Positions 16,747-24,819 of a DNA stretch of 64,000 nt are shown piece by piece. The translations under genes were made by a program, and so were the position numbers. The notes beneath the pieces are model-generated. The model saw only the letters and a list, made by a program, of their open reading frames with translations. It had not been told where the DNA came from and did no database searches. Every line of letters begins with the position of its first letter. Position 1 is the stretch's first letter. The stretch is from Nocardioides conyzicola. GTDB taxonomy: Bacteria > Actinomycetota > Actinomycetes > Propionibacteriales > Nocardioidaceae. Location of the stretch: positions 124,001-188,000 of the forward strand of contig NZ_BAABKM010000003.1 of assembly GCF_039543825.1 (NCBI RefSeq), in the 5' to 3' direction.

Positions 16747-17724
16747 GTCGGTCTCCTGCCGCGAACCGATGCGACGCAACCGCTGCACGAGCTCGGATCT
16801 CGCGAGCATGGTCGAGCTCTGCGGGAAGACCGTGTCGAACGCCGCGTTGACGGCGGCGCCGATCAGCACCGCGATCGAGACCAGGTAGAGCCAGAGCAGG
16901 ACGGCGATGGGCGCCGCCAGCGGGCCGTAGATCGAGCCCGAGTCGGCGGACGTGGCGGTCAGGAACCAGCGCAGCAGGGACGACCCCACCACCCAGCCGA
17001 TGAGGGCGAACGTCGCGCCCGGGAGGTTGAAGCTCCAGTTGGTCCGCACCGGCACCGACACGTGGTAGAGCGTCGCGAGGAAGCAGATGCTGATCACCAC
17101 GACGACCGGCCAGTAGAAGTGGATCAGGAAGTCCAGCCGGGGCGGCAGCCACTCCGCCACGAGTCCCGGCCCGGCGACGACGAGCGGGACCATGAAGACG
17201 CCCAGCACCATCGCGAGCAGGTAGAGCCCGAACGACAGCGCCCGGGTCTTCACGATCCCCCGGTGCCCGCCGAGCCCGTGCATGATCGTGATGGTGTCGA
17301 CGAAGACGTGCAGGGCGCGCGAGCCGGACCACAGGGCGAGCACGAAGCCGAGCGAGATCACGTCGAAGCGGCCGCCCCGGAGCACGTCGTCGATGGTCGG
17401 CGCGATGATCTTGTTGACCGCGCCCTGGGTCAGGGCCTGCTCGGAGAGGTCGAGCACCGCCTGGCGCACGTTCTCGACCTGCTCGGGGCTGAACCGGTCG
17501 GTGACGAAGCCGATCGCGCCCGCCATCGCGAAGATCAGCGGCGGCACGGAGAGCACGGCGAAGAACGCCGCCTCGGCCGCCAGCCCGGTCACCCGGTAGC
17601 GCATGCACGAGCCGACGGTGGCGACCACGAGCCGCCAGATCAGGCTCCGGGCCCGCCGCAGGCGGGCGGCCAGGGCGCCGGGCTCGGCGCTCGGCCGACT
17701 CTCAGCACGCTCCGCCCCGGACAT
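16744..17724 (-). CDS. YihY/BrkB-family inner-membrane protein
   Basis: A 326-aa integral membrane protein with about six transmembrane segments. The family opening YRVTGLAAEAAFFAVLSVPP is clear, as are WSGSRALHVFVDTITIMHG and the C-terminal LLWLYLVSIAVLIGAAVNA block. The biochemical role of this family is not established; older names such as ribonuclease BN are wrong. The start ATG has a TACGGT box 6 nt upstream that overlaps, on the opposite strand, the promoter of the AidB-like gene; only 17 bp separate the two start codons. Confidence 0.93.
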   Translation of the reverse strand: MSGAERAESRPSAEPGALAARLRRARSLIWRLVVATVGSCMRYRVTGLAAEAAFFAVLSVPPLIFAMAGAIGFVTDRFSPEQVENVRQAVLDLSEQALTQGAVNKIIAPTIDDVLRGGRFDVISLGFVLALWSGSRALHVFVDTITIMHGLGGHRGIVKTRALSFGLYLLAMVLGVFMVPLVVAGPGLVAEWLPPRLDFLIHFYWPVVVVISICFLATLYHVSVPVRTNWSFNLPGATFALIGWVVGSSLLRWFLTATSADSGSIYGPLAAPIAVLLWLYLVSIAVLIGAAVNAAFDTVFPQSSTMLARSELVQRLRRIGSRQETD

Positions 17725-17729
17725 GGATC

Positions 17730-17736
17730 TACCGTA
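17730..17736. promoter_or_regulatory. overlapping divergent -10 boxes (YihY-type / AidB-like)
   Basis: On the plus strand TACCGT (17730-17735) stands 6 nt before the AidB-like ATG. On the minus strand TACGGT (17736-17731) stands 6 nt before the YihY-type ATG. The two boxes share five base pairs within the near-palindrome TCTACCGTAGA, so polymerase can open only one direction at a time. Confidence 0.6.
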
Positions 17737-17741
17737 GACAC

Positions 17742-19385
17742 ATGAGTTCCGACATCCGGGTAGCCACGAACCAGGCCCCGCTCCTCGTTGGTCACAACAT
17801 CGTCACGGCGGACGCGGCCCTGGTGGAGGCCGTCACCCGCCACGGCTCGGCCGAGGTGGTGGACGACCTCGCCCCGATCGGCGCGATGGCCGGGACGGCA
17901 GAGGCCCGCGAGCACGGGATGCTGGCCAACGAGCACCACCCGCGGCTCACGCCGTACGACCGCTACGGGAACCGGATCGACGAGGTCGAGTTCCACCCGT
18001 CGTGGCACTGGCTGATGGAGCGCGCGGTCGGTCACGGGCTCGCCGCGGCGCCGTGGGAGTCGGACTCGCCGCACGCGCACGTACGCCGGGCCGCGGGCTT
18101 CATGGCCTGGTCACACACCGAGCCGGGGCACGGCTGCCCGATCTCGATGACGTACGCCGCCGTGCCGGCCCTGCGCGCCGACGACGCGCTGGCGAAGGAG
18201 TGGACGCCGCTGCTCGCGTCGCTCACCTACGACCCAGGCCTGCGCGCCCCCGGCTCCAAGCTCGGCGCGCTCGCCGGCATGGGGATGACCGAGAAGCAGG
18301 GCGGCTCCGACGTCCGCGCCAACGTCACGGAGGCGCGCCGTACGTCGGTGGAGGGCGAGTACACCCTGCACGGCCACAAGTGGTTCACCTCGGCGCCGAT
18401 GAACGACATGTTCCTGGTGCTGGCGCAGGCCGAGGGCGGGGTGACCTGCTTCGTGCTGCCGCGGGTGCTCGCGGACGGCACGCGCAACCGCATCGACGTC
18501 GTCCGCCTGAAGGACAAGCTGGGCAACCGGTCCAACGCCTCGTCGGAGCTGGAGTTCGACGGCACGGTCGCCTACCGGCTCGGCGACGAGGGCCGCGGGG
18601 TCCGCACCATCATCGAGATGGTCGCCGCGACCCGGCTCGACTGCGTGCTCGGCTCGACCTCGCTGATCCGACGAGCGGTCAACGAGGCGACCTGGCACGC
18701 GTCGCACCGCTCGGCGTTCGGCTCGCTGCTCAGCGAGAAGCCGCTGATGCAGAACGTGCTCGCCGACCTCGCCGTCGAGGCCGAGGCCGCCACGGCGCTG
18801 GCCGTCCGGCTCGCGGCAGCGGTGGACAACCTGGCGGACCCGCACGAGGCGGCGCTGCGGCGGATCGCGCTGCCGCTGTCGAAGTTCTGGGTCTGCAAGC
18901 GCACCCCGGCGGCCGTGGCGGAGGCGCTCGAGTGCCTGGGCGGCAACGGGTACGTCGAGGAGTCCGGCCTGCCGCTGCTCTACCGCGAGGCGCCGCTCAA
19001 CTCCGTGTGGGAGGGCTCGGGCAACGTCAACGCGCTCGACGTGCTGCGCGCGCTCGGCCGCGAGCCCGAGGTGCTCGACGCGTGGATCACCGAGGTCGGC
19101 CGGGCCCGCGGCGGCGACGCCCGCCTCGACCGGGCCGTCGAGGACACGCTCGCCCTGCTCGGCTCGCTGATGGGTGACCCGTCGTCGATGGAGGTCAACG
19201 CCCGGCGGCTCGCCGTACGCATGGCCCTGTGCCTGCAGGGCTCCCTGCTCGTGCGCTTCGCTCCCCCCGAGGTGGCCGACGTCTTCTGCGCGTCCCGCCT
19301 CGGCACGTCGTACGACGGCGTCTTCGGCACGCTCCACGGCGGCGACCTGCGGGCGATCGTGGAGCGGGCGACGCCGGTCGTGTGA
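17742..19385 (+). CDS. AidB-like acyl-CoA dehydrogenase family protein
   Basis: A 547-aa flavoprotein close in length and layout to Escherichia coli AidB (541 aa), which is induced by alkylation damage and binds DNA and FAD. The long N-terminal domain (ANEHHPRLTPYDRYGNRIDE) is specific to the AidB group. FAD-binding ACAD motifs follow: MGMTEKQGGSDVRAN, the HKWFTSAPMND strand, and ECLGGNGYVEESGLPLLYREAP near residue 400. VWEGSGNVNALDVLRAL supplies the usual Glu-containing loop. No Ada or alkyltransferase gene is nearby, so a role in alkylation defence rests on family only. It appears leaderless. Confidence 0.93.
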   Translation: MSSDIRVATNQAPLLVGHNIVTADAALVEAVTRHGSAEVVDDLAPIGAMAGTAEAREHGMLANEHHPRLTPYDRYGNRIDEVEFHPSWHWLMERAVGHGLAAAPWESDSPHAHVRRAAGFMAWSHTEPGHGCPISMTYAAVPALRADDALAKEWTPLLASLTYDPGLRAPGSKLGALAGMGMTEKQGGSDVRANVTEARRTSVEGEYTLHGHKWFTSAPMNDMFLVLAQAEGGVTCFVLPRVLADGTRNRIDVVRLKDKLGNRSNASSELEFDGTVAYRLGDEGRGVRTIIEMVAATRLDCVLGSTSLIRRAVNEATWHASHRSAFGSLLSEKPLMQNVLADLAVEAEAATALAVRLAAAVDNLADPHEAALRRIALPLSKFWVCKRTPAAVAEALECLGGNGYVEESGLPLLYREAPLNSVWEGSGNVNALDVLRALGREPEVLDAWITEVGRARGGDARLDRAVEDTLALLGSLMGDPSSMEVNARRLAVRMALCLQGSLLVRFAPPEVADVFCASRLGTSYDGVFGTLHGGDLRAIVERATPVV

Positions 19386-19390
19386 GCGGC

Positions 19391-19485
19391 TGCGGGTTTC
19401 ACCGGCTGACCAGGGAAGCCCGCACGACACGCCGACGCGACACGGCGTGTCGTGCGGGTTTCACCGGCCACCCGGTGAAACCCGC
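19391..19485. repeat. compound palindrome between convergent genes, probable bidirectional terminator
   Basis: It contains a 16-bp perfect stem (CCCGCACGACACGCCG, 8-nt loop, 19419-19458). A second 14-bp perfect stem (GCGGGTTTCACCGG, 4-nt loop, 19454-19485) shares five bases with the first, so both cannot form fully. A third, direct copy of GCGGGTTTCACCGG stands at about 19392. It lies between the AidB-like gene and the convergent symporter gene. Confidence 0.7.
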
Positions 19486-19489
19486 CGTC

Positions 19490-20860
19490 CTACCGGGCGC
19501 CCACCGGCTCCGGGTCGGGCTCGGCCGTGGGGGCAGCGGGCTCGGGATCGTCGTCGACCATGGTCCGCTCGTCGAAGGGCAGCTCCCCGGCGAGCACGCG
19601 GTCGAGGCGCTCGCGGTCCAGGCCGTCGGTCCAGTTGCCGATCAGCACCGTGGCGATCGAGTTGCCGGCGAAGTTGGTGAGCGCGCGGGCCTCGGACATG
19701 AAGCGGTCGATGCCGACGATCAGGCCGACGCCGTCGACCAGGTCGGGACGGTGCGACTGCAGGCCGCCGGCGAGGGTGGCGAGGCCGGCGCCGGTGACGC
19801 CCGCCGCGCCCTTGGAGGCGATGACCATGAAGACCAGCAGGGAGATCTGCTCGCCGAGGCGCAGCGGTTCGCCCATCGCCTCGGCGATGAAGAGGGTGGC
19901 CATCGTCAGGTAGATGGCGGTGCCGTCGAGGTTGAACGAGTAGCCGGTCGGTACGACGATGCCGACGGTCGTCTTGTCGACGCCTGCGTGCTCCATCTTG
20001 GCGATCAGCCGCGGCAGCGCGGACTCGGACGACGACGTCGCGAGGATGAGCAGGAACTCGCGGGCGAGGTACTTGAAGAGCAGGAAGATGTTGACGCCCG
20101 AGAAGACGCGCAGCACCGTCCCGAGCACGCCGAAGACGAAGAGCACGCAGGTCAGGTAGAAGGCCACCATCAGCAGGCCCAGGCTCTTCAGCGCGTCGAA
20201 GCCGGTCTCGCCGACGACCGCGGAGATGGCGCCGAAGGCGCCGATCGGTGCCGCCCACATGATCATCGCGAGCACGCGGAAGACCAGCTTCTGGGCGTAC
20301 TGCACGACCGTGAGGATCGGCTTCGCGGTCGAGCCCATCTGCTGGAGCGCGAACCCGATCAGCAGCGCGACCAGCAGCGTCTGCAGCACGTCACCGGAGG
20401 TCAGCGAGGAGAAGAGCGAGTCCGGGATGATCCCCAGCAGGAAGTCGGTCGTGCTGCCGTGCCCGGCCTCCGCCTGCGCGGCCCCGGCCGCTGAGACCTC
20501 GTCGTTGAGGTCCAACCCGGAGCCCGGGTGGATCAGGTTGCCGACGACCAGCCCGATCGTCAGCGCGAACGTCGACATGATCAGGAAGTAGCCCAGCGCC
20601 AGCAGGCCGACCTTGCCCACCTTGGCCGCGCTCGCGACCGAGCCGACCCCGAGGATGATCGTGCAGAAGATCACCGGCTGGATCATCATCGTGATCAGCC
20701 CGACGAAGCCCTCGCCCAACGGCTTGAGCTTGACCGCGAAGTCCGGGAACAGCAGGCCCACGAGGATGCCGAGCACGACCGCCGCGATCACCGCCAGGTA
20801 GAGCCAGTGGGTGCGGTTCTTGGGGGCCGCCTTCGGCGGTACGGCGTCGGTTTGTGGCAT
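19490..20860 (-). CDS. dicarboxylate/amino acid:cation symporter (DctA/GltP family)
   Basis: A 456-aa secondary transporter importing C4-dicarboxylates or acidic amino acids with protons or sodium. Family signatures are all present: MMIQPVIFCTIILGV, the serine-rich hairpin LATSSSESALPRL, and PTGYSFNLDGTAIYLTMATL followed later by FAGNSIATVLIG. About eight TM segments and two re-entrant loops are expected. The first 15 residues are hydrophilic, and the C-terminus is an acidic, Pro-rich cytosolic tail. It is divergent from the Pls-like NRPS gene across 77 bp. Malate/succinate versus glutamate specificity cannot be settled by eye. Confidence 0.95.
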   Translation of the reverse strand: MPQTDAVPPKAAPKNRTHWLYLAVIAAVVLGILVGLLFPDFAVKLKPLGEGFVGLITMMIQPVIFCTIILGVGSVASAAKVGKVGLLALGYFLIMSTFALTIGLVVGNLIHPGSGLDLNDEVSAAGAAQAEAGHGSTTDFLLGIIPDSLFSSLTSGDVLQTLLVALLIGFALQQMGSTAKPILTVVQYAQKLVFRVLAMIMWAAPIGAFGAISAVVGETGFDALKSLGLLMVAFYLTCVLFVFGVLGTVLRVFSGVNIFLLFKYLAREFLLILATSSSESALPRLIAKMEHAGVDKTTVGIVVPTGYSFNLDGTAIYLTMATLFIAEAMGEPLRLGEQISLLVFMVIASKGAAGVTGAGLATLAGGLQSHRPDLVDGVGLIVGIDRFMSEARALTNFAGNSIATVLIGNWTDGLDRERLDRVLAGELPFDERTMVDDDPEPAAPTAEPDPEPVGAR

Positions 20861-20937
20861 GGGTCACGCGTACCCGACTGACCAGTGGGCAAACCGCGAC
20901 CCCTGCTGTTCACCCCGACCCGTCACACTCCGCCGAT

Positions 20938-23900
20938 GTGACAGGGTCTCCCACGATGCTGCCCGAGCTGCTCGCCTCCGACCGGGCACCGGCGCCGCGG
21001 ACGCTTGCCGACATCCTCGCGGCCACCACCGAGGAGCACCCGCACGCCGTCGCGCTCGACAGCGGCGTCGACGTGCTCACCTACCTCGAGCTCGAGGAGG
21101 CCGCCGGCGAGCTCGGCGCCCGCCTCCGCGAGGCGGGGGTACGCCGCGGCGACCGGGTCGGGATCCGGGTGAAGTCCGGCACCACCGACCTGTACGTCGC
21201 CATCGTCGCGACGCTGCTCACGGGCGCGGCGTACGTCCCGGTCGACGCCGACGACCCCGACGAGCGGGCGCGGACGGTCTTCGACGAGGCCGACGTCGCG
21301 GCGGTCGTCGGCAACGACCTGGCGATCACCAGCCGACGCGCAGCCCGGCCGGACCAGCCGGACGAGGACGTCGAGTCCTCCCTCCCCGAGCCGTCCGACG
21401 ACGCCTGGATCATCTTCACCTCCGGATCGACCGGCACCCCGAAGGGCGTCGCCGTCACGCACCGCAACGCCGCCGCGTTCGTCGACGCCGAGTCGCGCTG
21501 GTACCTCCAGGACGCCCCCATCGGGCCTGACGACCGGGTGATGGCCGGGCTGTCCGTCGCCTTCGACGCCAGCTGCGAGGAGATGTGGCTCGCCTGGGCG
21601 TACGGCGCCTGCCTGGTCCCCGCCCCTCGCTCCCTGGTGCGCTCCGGCGTCGACGTCGGGCCCTGGCTGGTCGCCAACGACATCACCGTCGTCTCGACCG
21701 TGCCGACCCTGGTCGCCCTGTGGCCGACGGAGTCCCTGGCGACGGTGCGGCTGCTGATCATGGGCGGCGAGGCCTGCCCCGCCGAGCTCGCCGCCCGCCT
21801 CCAGTCCCCCGGTCGCGAGGTCTGGAACACCTATGGCCCCACCGAGGCCACCGTCGTCGCGTGCGGCACGGTCCTCGACGGCACCGACCCGGTCCGGATC
21901 GGCCTGCCTCTCGACGGCTGGGACCTCGCCGTCGTGGACGCTGCCGGGCAGCCGGTCGCCGCGGGCGAGACCGGCGAGCTGATCATCGGCGGGGTCGGCC
22001 TGGCCCGCTACCTCGACCCGGTCAAGGACGCCGAGATGTACGCCGCGATGCCGAGCCTCGGCTGGGACCGCGCCTACCGGTCCGGCGACGTGGTGCGCAA
22101 CGACCCCGCCGGGCTGGTGTTCGCCGGCCGCGCCGACGACCAGATCAAGCTCGGCGGCCGGCGCATCGAGCTCGGCGAGATCGACGGCCAGCTGCTGCGG
22201 CTGCCCGGCGTCGTCTCGGCCGCCGCGGCCGTCCGGTCCACGAAGTCCGGCAACCAGCTCCTGGTCGGCTACCTCACGGTCAATGAGACGTACGACGACG
22301 CCGCGGCCCTCGAGCTGCTGCGCGCCCGGATGCCGGCGGCGCTGGTGCCGCGCCTGGCCGTCGTCGACCACCTCCCCACCCGCACCTCGGGGAAGGTCGA
22401 CCGGGACGCCCTGCCCTGGCCGATCCCCGGCGCCGGCAAGGCCCGGGAGCCCGACGGTCTCACCGACACCCAGACCTGGATCGCCGAGATCTGGGCCGAC
22501 GTCCTCGGCGCCGAGGTCACCTCGGTCCGCGACGACTTCTTCGACTTCGGCGGCGGCTCGCTGACCGCCGCCCAGGTGGTCGGCCGGCTGCGCGAGCGCT
22601 TCCCCGAGGTCGCCGTCGGCGACCTCTACGCGCACTCGCGGGTCGGGTCGCTCTCCGTGGCCCTCGAGGAGCTCGGTGGCACTACCTCGCGCACCGACCG
22701 CTCGGTCTTCCCCATCCCCCGCAAGACCCAGGCCGGTCAGCTCGTCGCCCTGGTCGGCCTGCGCGCTCTCGCGGCCGCCCGCTGGCTCAGCTGGCTCGCG
22801 CTCGGCTCGACCATCGCGTCGCAGCAGGTCGACTACCTGCCGTCGTACCCGGTCTGGGCGCTGATCCTCAGCACCTGGTTCTTCCTCGTCCCGCCCGGCC
22901 GGATGGCGCTCGCCGCCGGCCTCGCGCGGCTGACGCTGCGCGGCATCACGCCCGGCGCCTACCCGCGCGGGGGCAAGGTCCACCTCCGCGTCTGGATCGC
23001 CGGCCGGATCCAGGAGGAGCTCGCGGCCGCGGGCGTCGCGGGTGCGCCGTGGTTCACGACGTACGCCCGCCTCCTCGGCGCGCGCGTCGGCAAGGGCACC
23101 GACCTGCACGCGCTGCCGCCGGTCACCGGCTTCCTGCAGGTAGGCCCCGGCGCCGCGATCGAGCCCGAGGTCGACCTGACCGGCCACTGGATCGACGGCG
23201 ACGTCTTCCACCTCGGCGCGATCAAGGTCGGCCGCGGTGCCCGGATCGGCGCGCGCAGCACGCTGGCGCCCGGCGCCGTCGTCCGCGCCAACGCGGAGGT
23301 CGCTCCCGGGTCGCTCGTCATCGGGGAGGTGCCGGCCGCGGAGTACTGGTCGGGATCGCCCGCCGAGCAGCAGTCCGTGCACGCCCGCGGTCCCTGGCAC
23401 GACCAGGCGCCGCCCCCGGGACGCGCCTGGCTGCTCGGGTACGGCGCGCTGGCGACCCTCATCGGCGCGTTCCCCGGCATCGCCGCGCTGGCCGGGCTGC
23501 TCGTCGTGCTCGGCCCGGTCCGGGACGCCGACTCGCTCGGCGGGGCGTTCACGGCGGCCCTGCCGTGGCTGCCCCTCGCCACCGTCGTCGCGTACGTGGT
23601 CCTCGCGCTGCTGGTCCTCGGCCTCGTGCGGGCCCTCGCCGGCGGCATGACGGCCGGCGTCCACCCCGTCCGCTCCGGCGCCGGGCTCTGCATCTGGGGC
23701 ACGTTCCGGGTGCTCGACGACGCCCGCACCTGGCTCTTCCCGCTCTACTCGAGCACTCTGACCCCGGTCTGGCTGCGTCTCCTCGGTGCCCGCATCGGCG
23801 TGGGCGTCGAGGCCTCGACGGTGCTGCTGCTGCCGAAGTTCGCCACCGTCAACGACCACGCGTTCCTCGCCGACGACACCCTGATCGGCTGCTACGAGCT

Positions 23901-24819
23901 CGGCGGCGGCTGGGTGCGGGTCGAGGACGTCAAGATCGGCAAGCGGGCCTTCGTCGGCAACTCCGGCATGGCGGCGGCCGGCCGCAAGGTGCCCAAGGCG
24001 TCGCTGGTCGCCGTGCTGTCCGCGGCTCCGCACCGGGCGATCGCCAAGGCCGGCTCGTCGTGGCTCGGCAGCCCGCCCACCCGGCTGCGCCGCTCGGCCA
24101 GCACCCAGGACGACAGCCGCACCTACGACCCGCCTCGCCGCCTGCGGACCTACCGCGGTCTGGTCGAGGCCGCGCGCGTCGTACCCCTGCTGCTCGCCGC
24201 CCTCCTCGGTACCTCCGTCGCCGTCGTGCTGCTGGCCCTCCTGGACGCCGCACCATGGCTGGCCGTCGTCCTCGGTGGCCCCGTGCTCCTCGCCGGCGGC
24301 ATCGTCGCCGCGCTCGTCACCGCCGCTGCCAAGTGGACGATCGTCGGGCGGCACCGGCCGTCCGAGCACCCGCTGTGGAGCGGCTTCGTGTGGCGCAACG
24401 AGCTCGCCGACACCTTCACCGAGGTCCTCGCCGCGCCGTGGTTCGCCACGGTCACCCAGGGCACCGTCGCGTTGAACGTCTGGCTGCGCATGCTCGGAGC
24501 GCGGATCGGCAACGGCGTCTGGTGTGACACCTACTGGCTGCCGGAGACCGACCTCGTCGAGCTGCGCGACGGCAGCACCGTCAACCACGGCTGCGTCGTC
24601 CAGACCCACCTCTTCCACGACCGGGTGCTCGCCATGGATGCGGTCGTCTTGAAGGCGGGTGCGACCCTGGGGCCCAACAGCGTTATCCTTCCGGCCGCGA
24701 CGATCGGCCGTCACGCCACCGTGGGGCCGGCGTCGCTCGTCATGCGGGGGGAAGGTGTCCCCAGCCGCACCCGGTGGATCGGGAACCCGGTCGGACCGTG
24801 GGAGGGCCAAGAGGAATGA
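20938..24819 (+). CDS. Pls/PosA-family membrane NRPS (single module, poly-amino-acid synthetase type)
   Basis: A 1293-aa single-module synthetase with the architecture of epsilon-poly-L-lysine synthetase (about 1319 aa). The adenylation domain shows FTSGSTGTPKG (residue 160), FDASCEEMW (209), NTYGPTEAT (297), RSGDVVR, GRADDQIKLGGRRIELGEID and TSGKVDRDALP. The thiolation domain has DFGGGSL with Ser541 as phosphopantetheine site. Instead of condensation or thioesterase domains come three repeats of two TM segments (about 607-663, 833-904, 1081-1135), each followed by a soluble domain of left-handed beta-helix type (LLGARVGKG, LLGARIGVG, MLGARIGNG). In Pls these chain the activated amino acid through side-chain amide bonds. 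The start is GTG; an ATG 6 codons later is an alternative. It is followed directly by an M1 peptidase and faces a PPTase gene. The product is unknown. Confidence 0.93.
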   Translation: MTGSPTMLPELLASDRAPAPRTLADILAATTEEHPHAVALDSGVDVLTYLELEEAAGELGARLREAGVRRGDRVGIRVKSGTTDLYVAIVATLLTGAAYVPVDADDPDERARTVFDEADVAAVVGNDLAITSRRAARPDQPDEDVESSLPEPSDDAWIIFTSGSTGTPKGVAVTHRNAAAFVDAESRWYLQDAPIGPDDRVMAGLSVAFDASCEEMWLAWAYGACLVPAPRSLVRSGVDVGPWLVANDITVVSTVPTLVALWPTESLATVRLLIMGGEACPAELAARLQSPGREVWNTYGPTEATVVACGTVLDGTDPVRIGLPLDGWDLAVVDAAGQPVAAGETGELIIGGVGLARYLDPVKDAEMYAAMPSLGWDRAYRSGDVVRNDPAGLVFAGRADDQIKLGGRRIELGEIDGQLLRLPGVVSAAAAVRSTKSGNQLLVGYLTVNETYDDAAALELLRARMPAALVPRLAVVDHLPTRTSGKVDRDALPWPIPGAGKAREPDGLTDTQTWIAEIWADVLGAEVTSVRDDFFDFGGGSLTAAQVVGRLRERFPEVAVGDLYAHSRVGSLSVALEELGGTTSRTDRSVFPIPRKTQAGQLVALVGLRALAAARWLSWLALGSTIASQQVDYLPSYPVWALILSTWFFLVPPGRMALAAGLARLTLRGITPGAYPRGGKVHLRVWIAGRIQEELAAAGVAGAPWFTTYARLLGARVGKGTDLHALPPVTGFLQVGPGAAIEPEVDLTGHWIDGDVFHLGAIKVGRGARIGARSTLAPGAVVRANAEVAPGSLVIGEVPAAEYWSGSPAEQQSVHARGPWHDQAPPPGRAWLLGYGALATLIGAFPGIAALAGLLVVLGPVRDADSLGGAFTAALPWLPLATVVAYVVLALLVLGLVRALAGGMTAGVHPVRSGAGLCIWGTFRVLDDARTWLFPLYSSTLTPVWLRLLGARIGVGVEASTVLLLPKFATVNDHAFLADDTLIGCYELGGGWVRVEDVKIGKRAFVGNSGMAAAGRKVPKASLVAVLSAAPHRAIAKAGSSWLGSPPTRLRRSASTQDDSRTYDPPRRLRTYRGLVEAARVVPLLLAALLGTSVAVVLLALLDAAPWLAVVLGGPVLLAGGIVAALVTAAAKWTIVGRHRPSEHPLWSGFVWRNELADTFTEVLAAPWFATVTQGTVALNVWLRMLGARIGNGVWCDTYWLPETDLVELRDGSTVNHGCVVQTHLFHDRVLAMDAVVLKAGATLGPNSVILPAATIGRHATVGPASLVMRGEGVPSRTRWIGNPVGPWEGQEE

